Assembly (NCBI GenBank): GCA_012512855.1
Contig: JAAZDK010000153.1
Coordinates: forward strand, 1-34,216
Origin: Clostridiales bacterium
GTDB lineage: Bacteria; Bacillota; Clostridia; Lachnospirales; Lachnospiraceae
DNA length: 34,216 bases
Direction of reading: 5' to 3'
The notes beneath the pieces are model-generated. The model saw only the letters and a program-made list of their open reading frames with translations. It was not told the origin of the DNA and did no database searches. Shown here piece after piece: positions 1 through 7,347 of this stretch (the stretch's first letter is position 1; each line of letters opens with the position of its first letter). The translations under genes were made by a program, and so were the position numbers.

Positions 1-1
1 A

Positions 2-70
2 AACGTAGGTAAAAGACGGGTTTCAGCAGACGATAATAATATTTATATTGGCAGGCTTTATACTACTTGA
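2..70 (+). CDS. possible 3' end of an upstream gene (partial)
   Basis: Frame 2 is open from the first base of the window to a TGA at 68-70, giving 22 residues (NVGKRRVSADDNNIYIGRLY followed by TT). The other two plus frames close within 12 bases. It could be the tail of a gene that starts left of the window, but 22 codons are too few to recognise a family and no terminator hairpin follows directly. Confidence 0.3.
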   Translation, partial: NVGKRRVSADDNNIYIGRLYTT

Positions 71-138
71 TTTGACAGATTAAAAGCATATCAGGAATTA
101 AAGTAAATACCAAACTGAAAAGCAAATTCTGAGAAATT

Positions 139-167
139 TTGAAAATATACTTTTTATATAATATAAA
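139..167 (+). promoter_or_regulatory. candidate promoter of the HD-domain gene
   Basis: TTGAAA at 139-144 and TATAAA at 162-167 are separated by 17 bases. The predicted start near 174 leaves a leader of about 130 bases before the ATG at 307. The whole stretch is AT-rich and a second TATAAT lies at 174-179 without a good -35, so the exact start is uncertain. I see no other structure between 71 and 306. Confidence 0.45.
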
Positions 168-306
168 AGCTTGTATAATATTATAGAATTCCCTTTAGCT
201 ATGGCAGGCCAATGCAGCTGACTGCATAAATTATTACTTTTGCAGAAAATATTAATATTGAAAAAAATTCAGTATAAAATCTTTAAAACCGGGATGAGGT
301 AATTGT

Positions 307-816
307 ATGAAACTTACGGATAAAGAGATGACATATTTTTTCGTAATAGTATATGAGCTGCTTCAGCATGAAAAGCTTCAGGAAATGAAAAAATACATTC
401 AGCACGGTCGCACTACTACCTTTATCCATTGTATTACGGTTGCTTATTACAGCTACCTTCTGACAAGAAAGCTACGATGGAGGATGGATTACAAAAGCCT
501 TATAAGAGGAGCGCTGTTGCATGACTTTTATCTATACGACTGGCATATTCCCGATAAAAGCCACAAATTGCACGGTTTTGTACATCCGATACTGGCTTTG
601 AAAAACTCCAGAAAATATTTCAAGCTTAATAAAATTGAGGAGGATATAATAGAAAAGCATATGTGGCCTCTGACCTTAACCCGTGTTCCCCTCTTTAAGG
701 AGGCGGCACTAGTATGCTTAATCGACAAATACTGCTCCCTGGCTGAAACCTTTCACATGAGCCTGCTTCCCAAGCCGGTTTTAGGTTATATAAAATTAAA
801 CTTCATGCAGGATTAA
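307..816 (+). CDS. HD-domain phosphohydrolase
   Basis: This 169-residue protein carries the metal-ligand set of the HD superfamily: His41, the His72-Asp73 pair in GALLHDFYLYDW, His89/His93, His118 and Asp140. HD proteins of this size are metal-dependent phosphohydrolases acting on nucleotides or related phosphates; the substrate cannot be read from sequence. There is no signal peptide or membrane segment, so it should be cytoplasmic. The ATG follows GATGAGG at 8 bases. It is a single-gene unit with its own promoter candidate and a terminator that overlaps its stop codon. Family assignment is firm; function is open. Confidence 0.85.
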   Translation: MKLTDKEMTYFFVIVYELLQHEKLQEMKKYIQHGRTTTFIHCITVAYYSYLLTRKLRWRMDYKSLIRGALLHDFYLYDWHIPDKSHKLHGFVHPILALKNSRKYFKLNKIEEDIIEKHMWPLTLTRVPLFKEAALVCLIDKYCSLAETFHMSLLPKPVLGYIKLNFMQD

Positions 817-838
817 ATAAACTGCATGAAGTTTTTTA
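798..838 (+). terminator. terminator of the HD-domain gene, overlapping its stop codon
   Basis: A 13-bp perfect stem (798-810 with 822-834) closes an 11-base loop and is followed by a T run. The TAA stop of the HD gene (814-816) lies inside the loop, so the last codons form the left arm. On the minus strand the downstream side reads TTTTATATAA, so the hairpin may also stop convergent argC transcription. Confidence 0.85.
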
Positions 839-884
839 TATAATATTACTTATTCCTTTGCATATTGTACTTAGCAAATTGCTA

Positions 885-1841
885 TTAAGATTTCAGATTA
901 TAATTCTCATCATAGCCCAGCATCAAATTCATATTCTGTATGGCAGCGCCTGATGCTCCCTTGCCAAGATTGTCAATTCTGGTAAGAATCAGGGCGCTTC
1001 CCTTAGCTGCATTGCCAAAGACAAAGATCTCAGCCTTATTTGTATCATTGCATGCAGTAATGTCTACAGCTCCATCAAATAATACAGCATCATCCTCATA
1101 AGGCATAACCTTTACAAAGGTCTCATCCTTATAATGATCCGCAATCAGCTCATGTATAGCCCTTCCATCCGGCTTTCCGGACAAAAGCCTGGTATGGAGG
1201 GGAACCATGACCGCAAGGCCCTTATAATTGTTGCCTATAACCGGTACAAATACCGGAGACTGGGCAAGACCCGAATGCAGTGTCATTTCCGGCAGATGCT
1301 TGTGGTTAAGTGTAAGCGCATATGGCCGGGGCGCCTTTATATAATCATTCTTTCCATTATTGCTCTCATATTTTTCTATCAGTGTCTTACCTCCACCGCT
1401 ATATCCTGTGAGACTCTGACAGGTCAGGGGATAATCCGGCGGCATAATACCAGACGACAGTAAAGGGTATACCGACAGCAAAAATGCTGTTGCATGACAG
1501 CCGGGATTAGACACTCTTCTGCTGCCTATAATTGCCTCCCTATGCTTTCTTGAAAGCTCCGGCAAGCCATATGTCCAGCCTGACGCCACCCGGTGGGCAC
1601 TACTTGCATCAATAACTCGGGTTTTGGGATTGCTTATAAGATTGACAGCCTCCTTTGCCGCGTCATCAGGAAGACATAAAAATACAAGATCAGCTTCATT
1701 TAGGCATTTTGCCCTTTCTGCCGGATCACGCCTTTTTTCATAATCAATACTGATTATTTCCAGATCGTTATACAAGCTTAATCTTTCATGTATCTGCAGG
1801 CCCGTAGTCCCGCTTGAGCCATCCACAAACACCTTCTTCAT
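885..1841 (-). CDS. argC: N-acetyl-gamma-glutamyl-phosphate reductase
   Basis: ArgC reduces N-acetylglutamyl phosphate to the semialdehyde with NADPH, the third step of arginine/ornithine synthesis. The protein starts MKKVFVDGSSGTTGLQIHER, with the nucleotide-binding GSSGTTG loop, and has the catalytic cysteine in RVSNPGCHATAF. At 318 residues it matches the short ArgC form rather than the ~345-residue form. A GTG 45 bases upstream extends the frame, but the ATG at 1841 begins exactly where the family does, so I use it; its ribosome site is modest (GGGGTAAG). No other arginine genes adjoin it. A strong promoter and an ArgR-like box lie upstream, so arginine repression is likely. Confidence 0.93.
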   Translation of the reverse strand: MKKVFVDGSSGTTGLQIHERLSLYNDLEIISIDYEKRRDPAERAKCLNEADLVFLCLPDDAAKEAVNLISNPKTRVIDASSAHRVASGWTYGLPELSRKHREAIIGSRRVSNPGCHATAFLLSVYPLLSSGIMPPDYPLTCQSLTGYSGGGKTLIEKYESNNGKNDYIKAPRPYALTLNHKHLPEMTLHSGLAQSPVFVPVIGNNYKGLAVMVPLHTRLLSGKPDGRAIHELIADHYKDETFVKVMPYEDDAVLFDGAVDITACNDTNKAEIFVFGNAAKGSALILTRIDNLGKGASGAAIQNMNLMLGYDENYNLKS

Positions 1842-1948
1842 ATATCTTACCCCTGTCCTTTCATAGCTGACTTTAGCTGTAATCACGAATTAATATGCAA
1901 AAATTGCTATCAATATGTCCTTAAAATATGTATAAATTTATGGTTTAT

Positions 1949-1966
1949 ATGTATATTTATTCATTG
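1949..1966 (-). promoter_or_regulatory. candidate ArgR/AhrC operator (ARG box)
   Basis: On the minus strand this reads CAATGAATAAATATACAT, close to the Bacillus ARG box (CATGAATAAAAATTCAAK, from memory). It begins 9 bases downstream of the -10 and so covers the predicted transcription start, a typical repressor position. A second, weaker TGTATAAATTTATG lies next to it at 1930-1943. Confidence 0.6.
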
Positions 1967-1974
1967 TGTATATT

Positions 1975-2003
1975 ACTATACATCAACAGCCTGCAAAAGT
2001 CAA
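1975..2003 (-). promoter_or_regulatory. sigma-A promoter of argC
   Basis: On the minus strand TTGACT (1998-2003) and TATAGT (1975-1980) are 17 bases apart. The start would fall near 1968, inside the candidate ARG box, leaving a leader of about 125 bases. Confidence 0.7.
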
Positions 2004-2056
2004 TATATCACAACAATAATGATCAGGCCATCTAATGAAGATCAGGCCATAAAAGC

Positions 2057-2085
2057 TTGACAATGCTGCAGGACAGAAATATAAC
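2057..2085 (+). promoter_or_regulatory. distal sigma-A promoter upstream of the cell-surface protein
   Basis: TTGACA (2057-2062), 17 bases, TATAAC (2080-2085). No ORF starts shortly after it, so it would give the secreted-protein gene a second, ~215-base leader or drive a short RNA ending before 2244. Confidence 0.5.
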
Positions 2086-2200
2086 AGAAAGCATTTAATG
2101 CATATTTTGGAGTATAATATCCAGTTGGTTTTATTGAATTTTACAGATATAATTAATAATTATTTTGTGCAACACAGGCATTTTCTCTAAAAAAATTGGA

Positions 2201-2233
2201 CAATTTTTGCAATGCAGAAAGCAATTTTTGCAA
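2201..2233 (+). repeat. two 12-bp direct repeats spaced 21 bp, probable operator
   Basis: CAATTTTTGCAA occurs at 2201-2212 and again at 2222-2233, a 21-bp period that puts both on the same DNA face. The second copy ends 10 bases before the -35 at 2244. A third, inverted copy with 11 of 12 matches lies in the argC leader (1896-1907). The placement suits an activator or a repressor acting on the promoter at 2244. Confidence 0.5.
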
Positions 2234-2243
2234 ACTGGCTCCG

Positions 2244-2272
2244 TTGACATGACCTTTTTTAAATTTTATAAT
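2244..2272 (+). promoter_or_regulatory. perfect-consensus sigma-A promoter of the surface protein
   Basis: TTGACA (2244-2249), a 17-base spacer and TATAAT (2267-2272) match the consensus at every position. The start would be near 2279, giving a short leader with AGGAGG ahead of the ATG at 2307. This predicts very strong expression unless repressed. Confidence 0.85.
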
Positions 2273-2306
2273 AGCCTTACAATATATCAAATTAGGAGGA
2301 TCATTT

Positions 2307-2966
2307 ATGAAAAAATTAGTTGCAATTGTTTTATCTTTAACAATGTTATTGTTCGGAAGCAGCATGGCAGCTTTGGCTGAAGAGGAAATTCCGCTTTCCC
2401 TTAATAAGGATGATTTGGCACGTGGAAAGACAGCTTACAAGTTAATGGTTTACAATAAGGATGACGGCACTCTCGTAGCTGACGGTCAGAATATTTCCTT
2501 CCCGCTTCCCGAACCCGTTGCACCCGGCCAGTCCATAACAGTAACTGTAAAAGGAACATCTGATGGTGATTTCAGAATATGGCTTATTAATTCTGATGAA
2601 AAGACTATGTCAGACATTTATCAGATGTCTGCAAACGGCTTCACATCAGGTGCTTTTGAAGTAACCACTACATTTACAAACCTTGAGAAAGAAGCCAAAG
2701 GAGACGTAACAGAGTTATTCTTCAAGGCTCCTACATGGGATGGCAAGATTGAAAACCTGAACCTTACATATGTTGCTGTTAGCAAGCCTTTTACAGCAGG
2801 AGCTGCTGATAATACAACCGAAGAGCCGGCTCCTGAAGCAACAGAAGCAGCTACAAGCGCTGCTCCTAAGACCGGCGTTAAGTCCAACGCTTATGCATAC
2901 CTTGCATTAATGGCAGTTGCTTGCGCAGGCTTCGTAGTAACAAAGAAGAAGGTATTAAGCAAGTAA
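2307..2966 (+). CDS. secreted cell-surface protein with PKTG sortase-type signal
   Basis: The 219-residue protein has a signal peptide (MKKLVAIVLSLTMLLFGSSM, cleavage likely after ALA near residue 24), an ectodomain of about 140 residues with a beta-rich look, a Thr/Glu/Ala/Pro-rich stalk (roughly 166-186), then PKTG at 187-190, a hydrophobic helix and a KKK tail. That order is the sortase cell-wall sorting signal; the motif is APKTG rather than LPXTG, a variant used by some clostridial sortases. No sortase gene is in the window. The start is set by AGGAGG 8 bases before the ATG. I do not recognise the ectodomain; the hydrophobic tail could alternatively act as a plain membrane anchor. The consensus promoter suggests an abundant protein. 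Confidence 0.8.
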   Translation: MKKLVAIVLSLTMLLFGSSMAALAEEEIPLSLNKDDLARGKTAYKLMVYNKDDGTLVADGQNISFPLPEPVAPGQSITVTVKGTSDGDFRIWLINSDEKTMSDIYQMSANGFTSGAFEVTTTFTNLEKEAKGDVTELFFKAPTWDGKIENLNLTYVAVSKPFTAGAADNTTEEPAPEATEAATSAAPKTGVKSNAYAYLALMAVACAGFVVTKKKVLSK

Positions 2967-2996
2967 TCAAAAATATAGATTTTCCTAATTGCAGAT

Positions 2997-3026
2997 AAAC
3001 CGGGAGAATAAAACTCCCGGTTTTTT
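2997..3026 (+). terminator. terminator of the surface-protein gene
   Basis: A 10-bp perfect stem (2997-3006 with 3014-3023), a 7-base A-rich loop and a run of six T form a textbook intrinsic terminator 30 bases after the stop codon. Confidence 0.95.
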
Positions 3027-3129
3027 CTTCTGTTTCAGATTTTAAGAAGTATGAAAGTAATCCTTAAAAAGTCATTTAGGTGAAGTATTGGCTGTATAAG
3101 CAGGCCATATATGTGTTAGATCAATTAGT

Positions 3130-3693
3130 TCAATCAATAAAAAGATAGGCTCCCAGCATATTTCTGCTATCATTGTCCGAGTATGTAATATATCCTGTAC
3201 GTAGAGCCTCCTCCAAAACCGCCCCACGCATATGATATATAGCAGCGCAGGCATGGTCTATCTGATGGCTATCGTTCTTTAAAAATTCAGGCACCTCATC
3301 CAGAATGATTTTTCTGCAAAAATCATAATGCGCCGCTGCAATTTCCCTTGCCGCATCAAGCAGCTTGTGAAGCAGCTCATCTTCGACTAAGCCATCAAAG
3401 GCCAGCTCTAGGCTTTCTATATCTGCTGCAGAAACTGCTTTAGCTCTCCTGTTTTTTTTATCTGCCCAACTGCTGTATCTGTTTCTTGCTATTTTCCATA
3501 CCCATGCGGGAAAGTTCTCAGGAATTGTCCCCTTCTTAAGCTCGGCAATAATATTTAATGAAATGTCTGAGGCCAAATCCTCAGCTTCGTGGGCATTCCC
3601 TGTCTTTTTAAGGCAGAAGTAAAAAAGCTTGCCTATATATTCGCGGCTAAAGTCCGCAATCAGCTTATCGCTGAGTGTGTTGGAATTTGTCAT
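3130..3693 (-). CDS. sigma-70 region 2 protein without recognisable region 4
   Basis: Residues 10-80 look like sigma-70 region 2: REYIGKLFYFCLKKTGNAHE, then AEDLASDISLNIIAEL and FPAWVWKIARNRYSSWADKK, the core-binding and -10-recognition helices of ECF-type factors. The rest (about 100-187) does not show the region 4 helix-turn-helix expected to follow; instead it ends ...AAIYHMRGAVLEEALRTGYI..., which I do not recognise as DNA-binding. At 187 residues it has ordinary ECF length. Its ATG overlaps the stop of the DUF3793 gene by 4 bases (ATGA), so the two are translationally coupled. It may be a diverged sigma factor, a regulatory sigma mimic, or a remnant of a larger factor that lost its middle. 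Confidence 0.7.
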   Translation of the reverse strand: MTNSNTLSDKLIADFSREYIGKLFYFCLKKTGNAHEAEDLASDISLNIIAELKKGTIPENFPAWVWKIARNRYSSWADKKNRRAKAVSAADIESLELAFDGLVEDELLHKLLDAAREIAAAHYDFCRKIILDEVPEFLKNDSHQIDHACAAIYHMRGAVLEEALRTGYITYSDNDSRNMLGAYLFID

Positions 3694-4706
3694 TGCTTAA
3701 GTCCCCTTTCGCCTATATAGTGTGGCAATGGTCCGTTTGGTTTCACCAGATTTAATTTTTCAGAATAAAGTTTTTCAGAATAAATATCCCTAAGCCTGCC
3801 TCCTGACCTAAGCAGCTCAAGAGCAAGCTTACGGGCCTCGGTATATGCCTTAAATATCCTGACCGCCTTCTCCATATCATGATACACCTTCCAGTAACCG
3901 GACAAAAGATAGTTTCTACCGGAGTTTTCAATATATGCTATAACATCCTTAACTGGATAGCCTAAAAGTAGTCCTATCTCATGGGGGAAGGCTCCTGCAG
4001 CAGGCGTTTGCCGATATCCGGGATCTTGACAGCTTATACTATCCGCCCTATATTTGAAATAATCCGCAAGTCTATGCTTCCACTTATCAAGCACATTATC
4101 AAGACTGCGATCTGCCACATCGTAGCCACAGGAGCTTAGGTAATCCCTGATTTGTTTATCAGCCAACAGCTCCAAAAGCATTTGCCTGTTGTATATCAGC
4201 AGAAAAAGATTGCGCTTGCTCTCAAATAAGCAGCTGCATGAGCAGGAGAATAAATTTGCATACTCCTCAATTATGGCCAACAGCTGTTTAGTACCGCTCA
4301 CCCTCTTTTTTTCGACTTGAATTAGATTGGCCGGCTTCATATGAAGCAGGGTCGGCATACAATGCCAGGCCAGTACAATGCTTACATATCGATCCAGCTC
4401 CCAGACATCGACCTCATCAGTCTTATCTTCATAAGTCAATTTATCCGATCTGGCCTCATCGGTCTTATCTTTATAAGGCAGTTTATCCGTCCTGACCTTA
4501 TCAACCTTCTTTTCTTCCGCTACCTTTTTTGTCTCTCCATTATCATCTTTCTCCCCTGCCTCTTTTGATGCTTTTTCTTTCGCTGCTATATCTGACCTTG
4601 CTGCTTCATCAGCCACTTTATCCCCGGTATTCTCTTTTTCCTTCCAATTATGCTCCTGTCCTGATGGTCCTGAGTTTATCAAGTCTGCCCACATCCTGCC
4701 GGCCAT
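3690..4706 (-). CDS. DUF3793 family protein with long charged N-terminus
   Basis: Residues from about 105 onward match DUF3793: LAWHCMPTLLHMKPANLI, a Cys cluster (SCSCSCLFE), FPHEIGLLLGYPVKDVIAYI and LLSGYWKVYHD. The family is common in Clostridia and has no assigned biochemical role. The first ~100 residues are Lys/Glu/Asp-rich low complexity with a 14-residue tandem repeat, an extension beyond the family core. Cytoplasmic. The ATG at 4706 abuts its GGAGG with no spacing; the ATG at 4694 (12 bases after GGAGG) is an alternative start. It is the first gene of the operon with the sigma-like gene, which suggests that it may act as its partner; that link is inference. Confidence 0.8.
   Translation of the reverse strand: MAGRMWADLINSGPSGQEHNWKEKENTGDKVADEAARSDIAAKEKASKEAGEKDDNGETKKVAEEKKVDKVRTDKLPYKDKTDEARSDKLTYEDKTDEVDVWELDRYVSIVLAWHCMPTLLHMKPANLIQVEKKRVSGTKQLLAIIEEYANLFSCSCSCLFESKRNLFLLIYNRQMLLELLADKQIRDYLSSCGYDVADRSLDNVLDKWKHRLADYFKYRADSISCQDPGYRQTPAAGAFPHEIGLLLGYPVKDVIAYIENSGRNYLLSGYWKVYHDMEKAVRIFKAYTEARKLALELLRSGGRLRDIYSEKLYSEKLNLVKPNGPLPHYIGERGLKQ
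4410..4493 (-). repeat. two 42-bp tandem repeats inside the DUF3793 gene
   Basis: Copies at 4410-4451 and 4452-4493 encode variants of the 14-residue unit ARSDKLTYEDKTDE / VRTDKLPYKDKTDE; a partial third copy begins at 4494. The unit keeps the reading frame, so copy-number changes would alter only the length of the charged N-terminal arm. Confidence 0.8.
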
Positions 4707-4869
4707 CCTCCTTTATACATGTAAAATATCTTGCATCCTGGACCTGTAAATCATCCTGTCAATAAGGAAATCTCTTTGTTCCCTTTACGATAGACGATAG
4801 AATAAGCATGTCCAGGACCTTGCCTTCATATGCGGAATTACCGGAGAATATATGGAATACTTAAGCTTT

Positions 4870-4904
4870 GGTATAAAAATAAATCACCGGAAAAGCTCCG
4901 GTGA
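4870..4904 (-). terminator. terminator of the degV-family gene
   Basis: An 8-bp stem (4884-4891 with 4897-4904) with a 5-base loop is followed on the minus strand by TTTATTTTTATAC. It lies 15 bases past the stop codon. Confidence 0.85.
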
Positions 4905-4918
4905 CTGTTGATGTGTCC

Positions 4919-5770
4919 TTACTTCTCATAATACAATATGCCAAGGGTATTTGGACCGCAATGGCTGGATATAACTCCGCCTGCCCTGGTTACCAGTATT
5001 TCCTTAAAATAATTCAGGCTCTTTACATATTCATATGTCTCCTGTTCAATTTCCTTGTCTATACCGGAATGGGTAATAAACACCCTTGCAGGATCTGCAT
5101 TCAATAGTTGCTGCTCCATGTCCCTTGCATAGCTTCTAACCACTAGCTGTTGCTTGCCGCGATATTTTTTTGCTACTCCCATTCTGCCGTCTTTAACAGC
5201 AATCATAGGCTTCAGCTTAAGTACATTGCCTATCAATGCTGTTACGGCATTGCAGCGTCCGCCCCTGTGAAGATAAGTGAGGGTATCTATAACAAAGGAG
5301 GCATTAACCTTATCCCTGTCGGCATTAATCGCCTTAACTATCCAATCTGCATCCTTTCCTTCCCGGGCATATTCGGCAGCCCTGAGAACCTGCAGGCCGA
5401 TACCTGTAGACAAATTTTTTGAATTAATCACCCTCAGCTTGTTGTATGACAGCTCCTCCGCCGCCAGCCGAAGGGTATTGCAGGTTACAGACATGTCCTC
5501 GGAAATGCCAAGAAAGATTATGTCATCTCCTGCCTCAACCATCGGACGAAGAAAATCAATTACATAACCCATTTCAGGACCGGCTGTCTTAGGAGTTGTA
5601 TTGTTCTTGTCCGCCCATTCATATATTTCATCAGGTGTTATTTCAACACCATCCAGATAGCTCTTGGAATTCAGAATAATATTTAAAGGAATTATTGATA
5701 TATCATATTTTTCTAATAAATCCTTACTCAAATCACAGGTGCTGTCTGCAACAATCCTAATATTTCCCAT
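4919..5770 (-). CDS. DegV family fatty-acid-binding protein
   Basis: DegV proteins bind a fatty acid between two alpha/beta domains; the FakB members present it to the kinase FakA for phosphorylation and membrane-lipid use. The N-terminus GNIRIVADSTCDLSKDLLEK has the diagnostic DST[CA]DL motif, followed by TTPKTAGP (the usual T[ST]xPS ligand loop), a serine/glycine-rich LHRGGRC segment and a C-terminal HSG. The 283-residue length is normal. A GTG at 5794 and an ATG at 5782 lie in frame upstream; the ATG at 5770 fits the family start best. No FakA kinase gene is nearby. It has its own promoter and terminator. Confidence 0.9.
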   Translation of the reverse strand: MGNIRIVADSTCDLSKDLLEKYDISIIPLNIILNSKSYLDGVEITPDEIYEWADKNNTTPKTAGPEMGYVIDFLRPMVEAGDDIIFLGISEDMSVTCNTLRLAAEELSYNKLRVINSKNLSTGIGLQVLRAAEYAREGKDADWIVKAINADRDKVNASFVIDTLTYLHRGGRCNAVTALIGNVLKLKPMIAVKDGRMGVAKKYRGKQQLVVRSYARDMEQQLLNADPARVFITHSGIDKEIEQETYEYVKSLNYFKEILVTRAGGVISSHCGPNTLGILYYEK

Positions 5771-5845
5771 AACAGTTACCATACCTTTCTTCACAGCCGG
5801 ACAATGAAAGTCGGGCTTTGTGGAAATTTATAACTTATTAATCTG

Positions 5846-5874
5846 ATTATAATTTATTGAATAATGTAATTCAA
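5846..5874 (-). promoter_or_regulatory. sigma-A promoter of the degV-family gene
   Basis: On the minus strand TTGAAT (5869-5874) and TATAAT (5846-5851) are 17 bases apart, giving a start near 5838 and a leader of about 68 bases. A further TTGACA at 5935-5940 has only a CATAAT at 19 bases. Confidence 0.7.
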
Positions 5875-5985
5875 TAGAGCATTTCTAAAAATCCGCCATC
5901 TTTTCATATATTATGTTTAAAAGCTATTATATCCTGTCAATAATTGTATATGCATCTTATATCCCATACCTGTAAATATTAACTA

Positions 5986-6048
5986 TTCTATAAGAAATTC
6001 AGGAAAATATCATTTATTTCAGTAGAAAAGGATGAATTTCTTATAGAA
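5986..6048 (+). ncRNA. candidate structured RNA: 16-bp perfect inverted repeat
   Basis: The arms at 5986-6001 and 6033-6048 are perfect 16-base inverted repeats around a 31-base AT-rich spacer. The 3' arm runs into the left arm of the terminator at 6051. Together they make an array of two hairpins in a gene-free gap. The nearest genes on both sides are on the minus strand and the terminator is oriented plus, so a small plus-strand RNA is the simplest reading. A clear plus promoter is not visible (ATATCC/TAAATATT-like boxes only). Confidence 0.4.
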
Positions 6049-6050
6049 CA

Positions 6051-6108
6051 GGCAAAGACCCGGTTTGCCGCTCCTGATTTGGCACAAATCGGGTCTTTGC
6101 CGCTTTTT
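6051..6108 (+). terminator. strong plus-strand terminator with no plus-strand gene upstream
   Basis: A 16-bp stem (6051-6066 with 6086-6101, one G-U pair) with a 19-base loop that has its own small GCC/GGC stem is followed on the plus strand by GCTTTTTTAT. On the minus strand it is followed by TGTTCTATAAG, so it is a poor terminator for potD. The nearest upstream plus-strand gene ends at 2966 and already has its own terminator. Confidence 0.7.
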
Positions 6109-6187
6109 TATATGCTTTTTCCGTCCTTCTATTACAGTACCTTTAATATAAAATCCTGAATAATTTTCTGCATTTTAACATCTTGGA

Positions 6188-7234
6188 TTAATCCAGGGCA
6201 GCCTTAAAGGCTGTATAAATTTTGTTGTGAAGCTCTGTTGCTTCAGCATTAACATCCTGTATGAACTCACCCTGAGGAATATCCTCTGCTGAAATAACAA
6301 GACTCTTCTGGAAATCCTCAGGCAAATACTGATAAGCCGCCTTGTTGGGGCACAAATAATATATTTGTGATGAAATCCTGGCGCCTATCTCGCCGTCAAG
6401 AATAAAGTCCAGGAATTTATGGGCATTATCACGGTTGGGTGCATTGGAAGGAATAAATAATGCATCAACGCCAAAGCCCAGGCCTTCCTTGGGATATACC
6501 ACCTTGAAATTGGGGTTGGCCTGCAATGCAAGAGCCACCTGTGAGGTAAAGAGGAAGGCGACACTGATTTCACCTGATATCAGGTAATCCTGGGTCTGAT
6601 CCTGGCTTAATACCCGAATATTTGGAGCAAGCTTCAGCAGCTTTTCGCCGGCAGCCTCTATAGCGGACAAATCCTCTGTATTGAAGGAATGCCCCAAGGT
6701 CTTTAAGGTTATGCCGGTTATAACCCTTTCGGTATCCATTATCCCTACACTATCCTCCAGCGACGGGTCCCAAAGGGACTCATAGCCGGTTATATCAATA
6801 TTCACCTGATCAGGATTATATACAATCAGGGGAATGCCTGGCGCATAGGGAACGGTATATTTATTATCGCTGTCATAGAAAAAGCCCTGATAAATCGGAT
6901 CAATATTGGAGAAATTAGCTATCTTGGTTTTATCCAGCTCGCTTACCAGCCCTTCATCAATAGCTATCTTGATTATGTAATCACTGGCAATTACAAGATC
7001 ATAATCTCCACCCTTTGTATTTTCCAGCTTTGCCAGCATCTCCTCATTTGTCTCAAAGCTTGTGTAATTTACCTTAATACCTGTTTTTTCTTCGAATTCA
7101 GCTATTACGTCATTGGGAACATATTCAGCCCAGGTATATAAATTAAGCTCCTGTTTCTCTCCCTTTGAGCAAGCTGTCAAAGCAGCCATTAATAATACTG
7201 CTGCTGCAAGGCATACTAATCTACTATACTTCAT
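6188..7234 (-). CDS. potD: spermidine/putrescine-binding lipoprotein
   Basis: PotD is the extracytoplasmic receptor of the polyamine ABC importer. The 348-residue protein begins with a lipoprotein signal ending LTAC (Cys22), followed by ELNLYTWAEYVPNDVIAEFE, the typical PotD/PotF opening, and DLVIASDYIIKIAIDEGLV. Later LWDPSLEDSVGIMD and NAHKFLDFIL match the family. It follows potC by 113 bases, farther than the other pot gaps; a TATAAT just upstream of its GAGGAG site hints at an extra internal promoter, common for receptors needed in excess. The gap also holds a short GCAATTGAATTGC palindrome (7278-7290). Confidence 0.95.
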   Translation of the reverse strand: MKYSRLVCLAAAVLLMAALTACSKGEKQELNLYTWAEYVPNDVIAEFEEKTGIKVNYTSFETNEEMLAKLENTKGGDYDLVIASDYIIKIAIDEGLVSELDKTKIANFSNIDPIYQGFFYDSDNKYTVPYAPGIPLIVYNPDQVNIDITGYESLWDPSLEDSVGIMDTERVITGITLKTLGHSFNTEDLSAIEAAGEKLLKLAPNIRVLSQDQTQDYLISGEISVAFLFTSQVALALQANPNFKVVYPKEGLGFGVDALFIPSNAPNRDNAHKFLDFILDGEIGARISSQIYYLCPNKAAYQYLPEDFQKSLVISAEDIPQGEFIQDVNAEATELHNKIYTAFKAALD

Positions 7235-7347
7235 CTGTTTACTCCTCTTTGTTTATTATAGGCAATTGCATATAACAGCAATTGAATTGCTTTGAACTGA
7301 AAACCGTTAATGAATCATTAAATTATATATTAATCCTAATTTATATA

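Noticed and set aside
873-886. GCAAATTGCTATTA shared exactly with 10338-10351
   Set aside because: Both copies are in AT-rich sequence next to gene ends, with no shared context; chance is a fair explanation.
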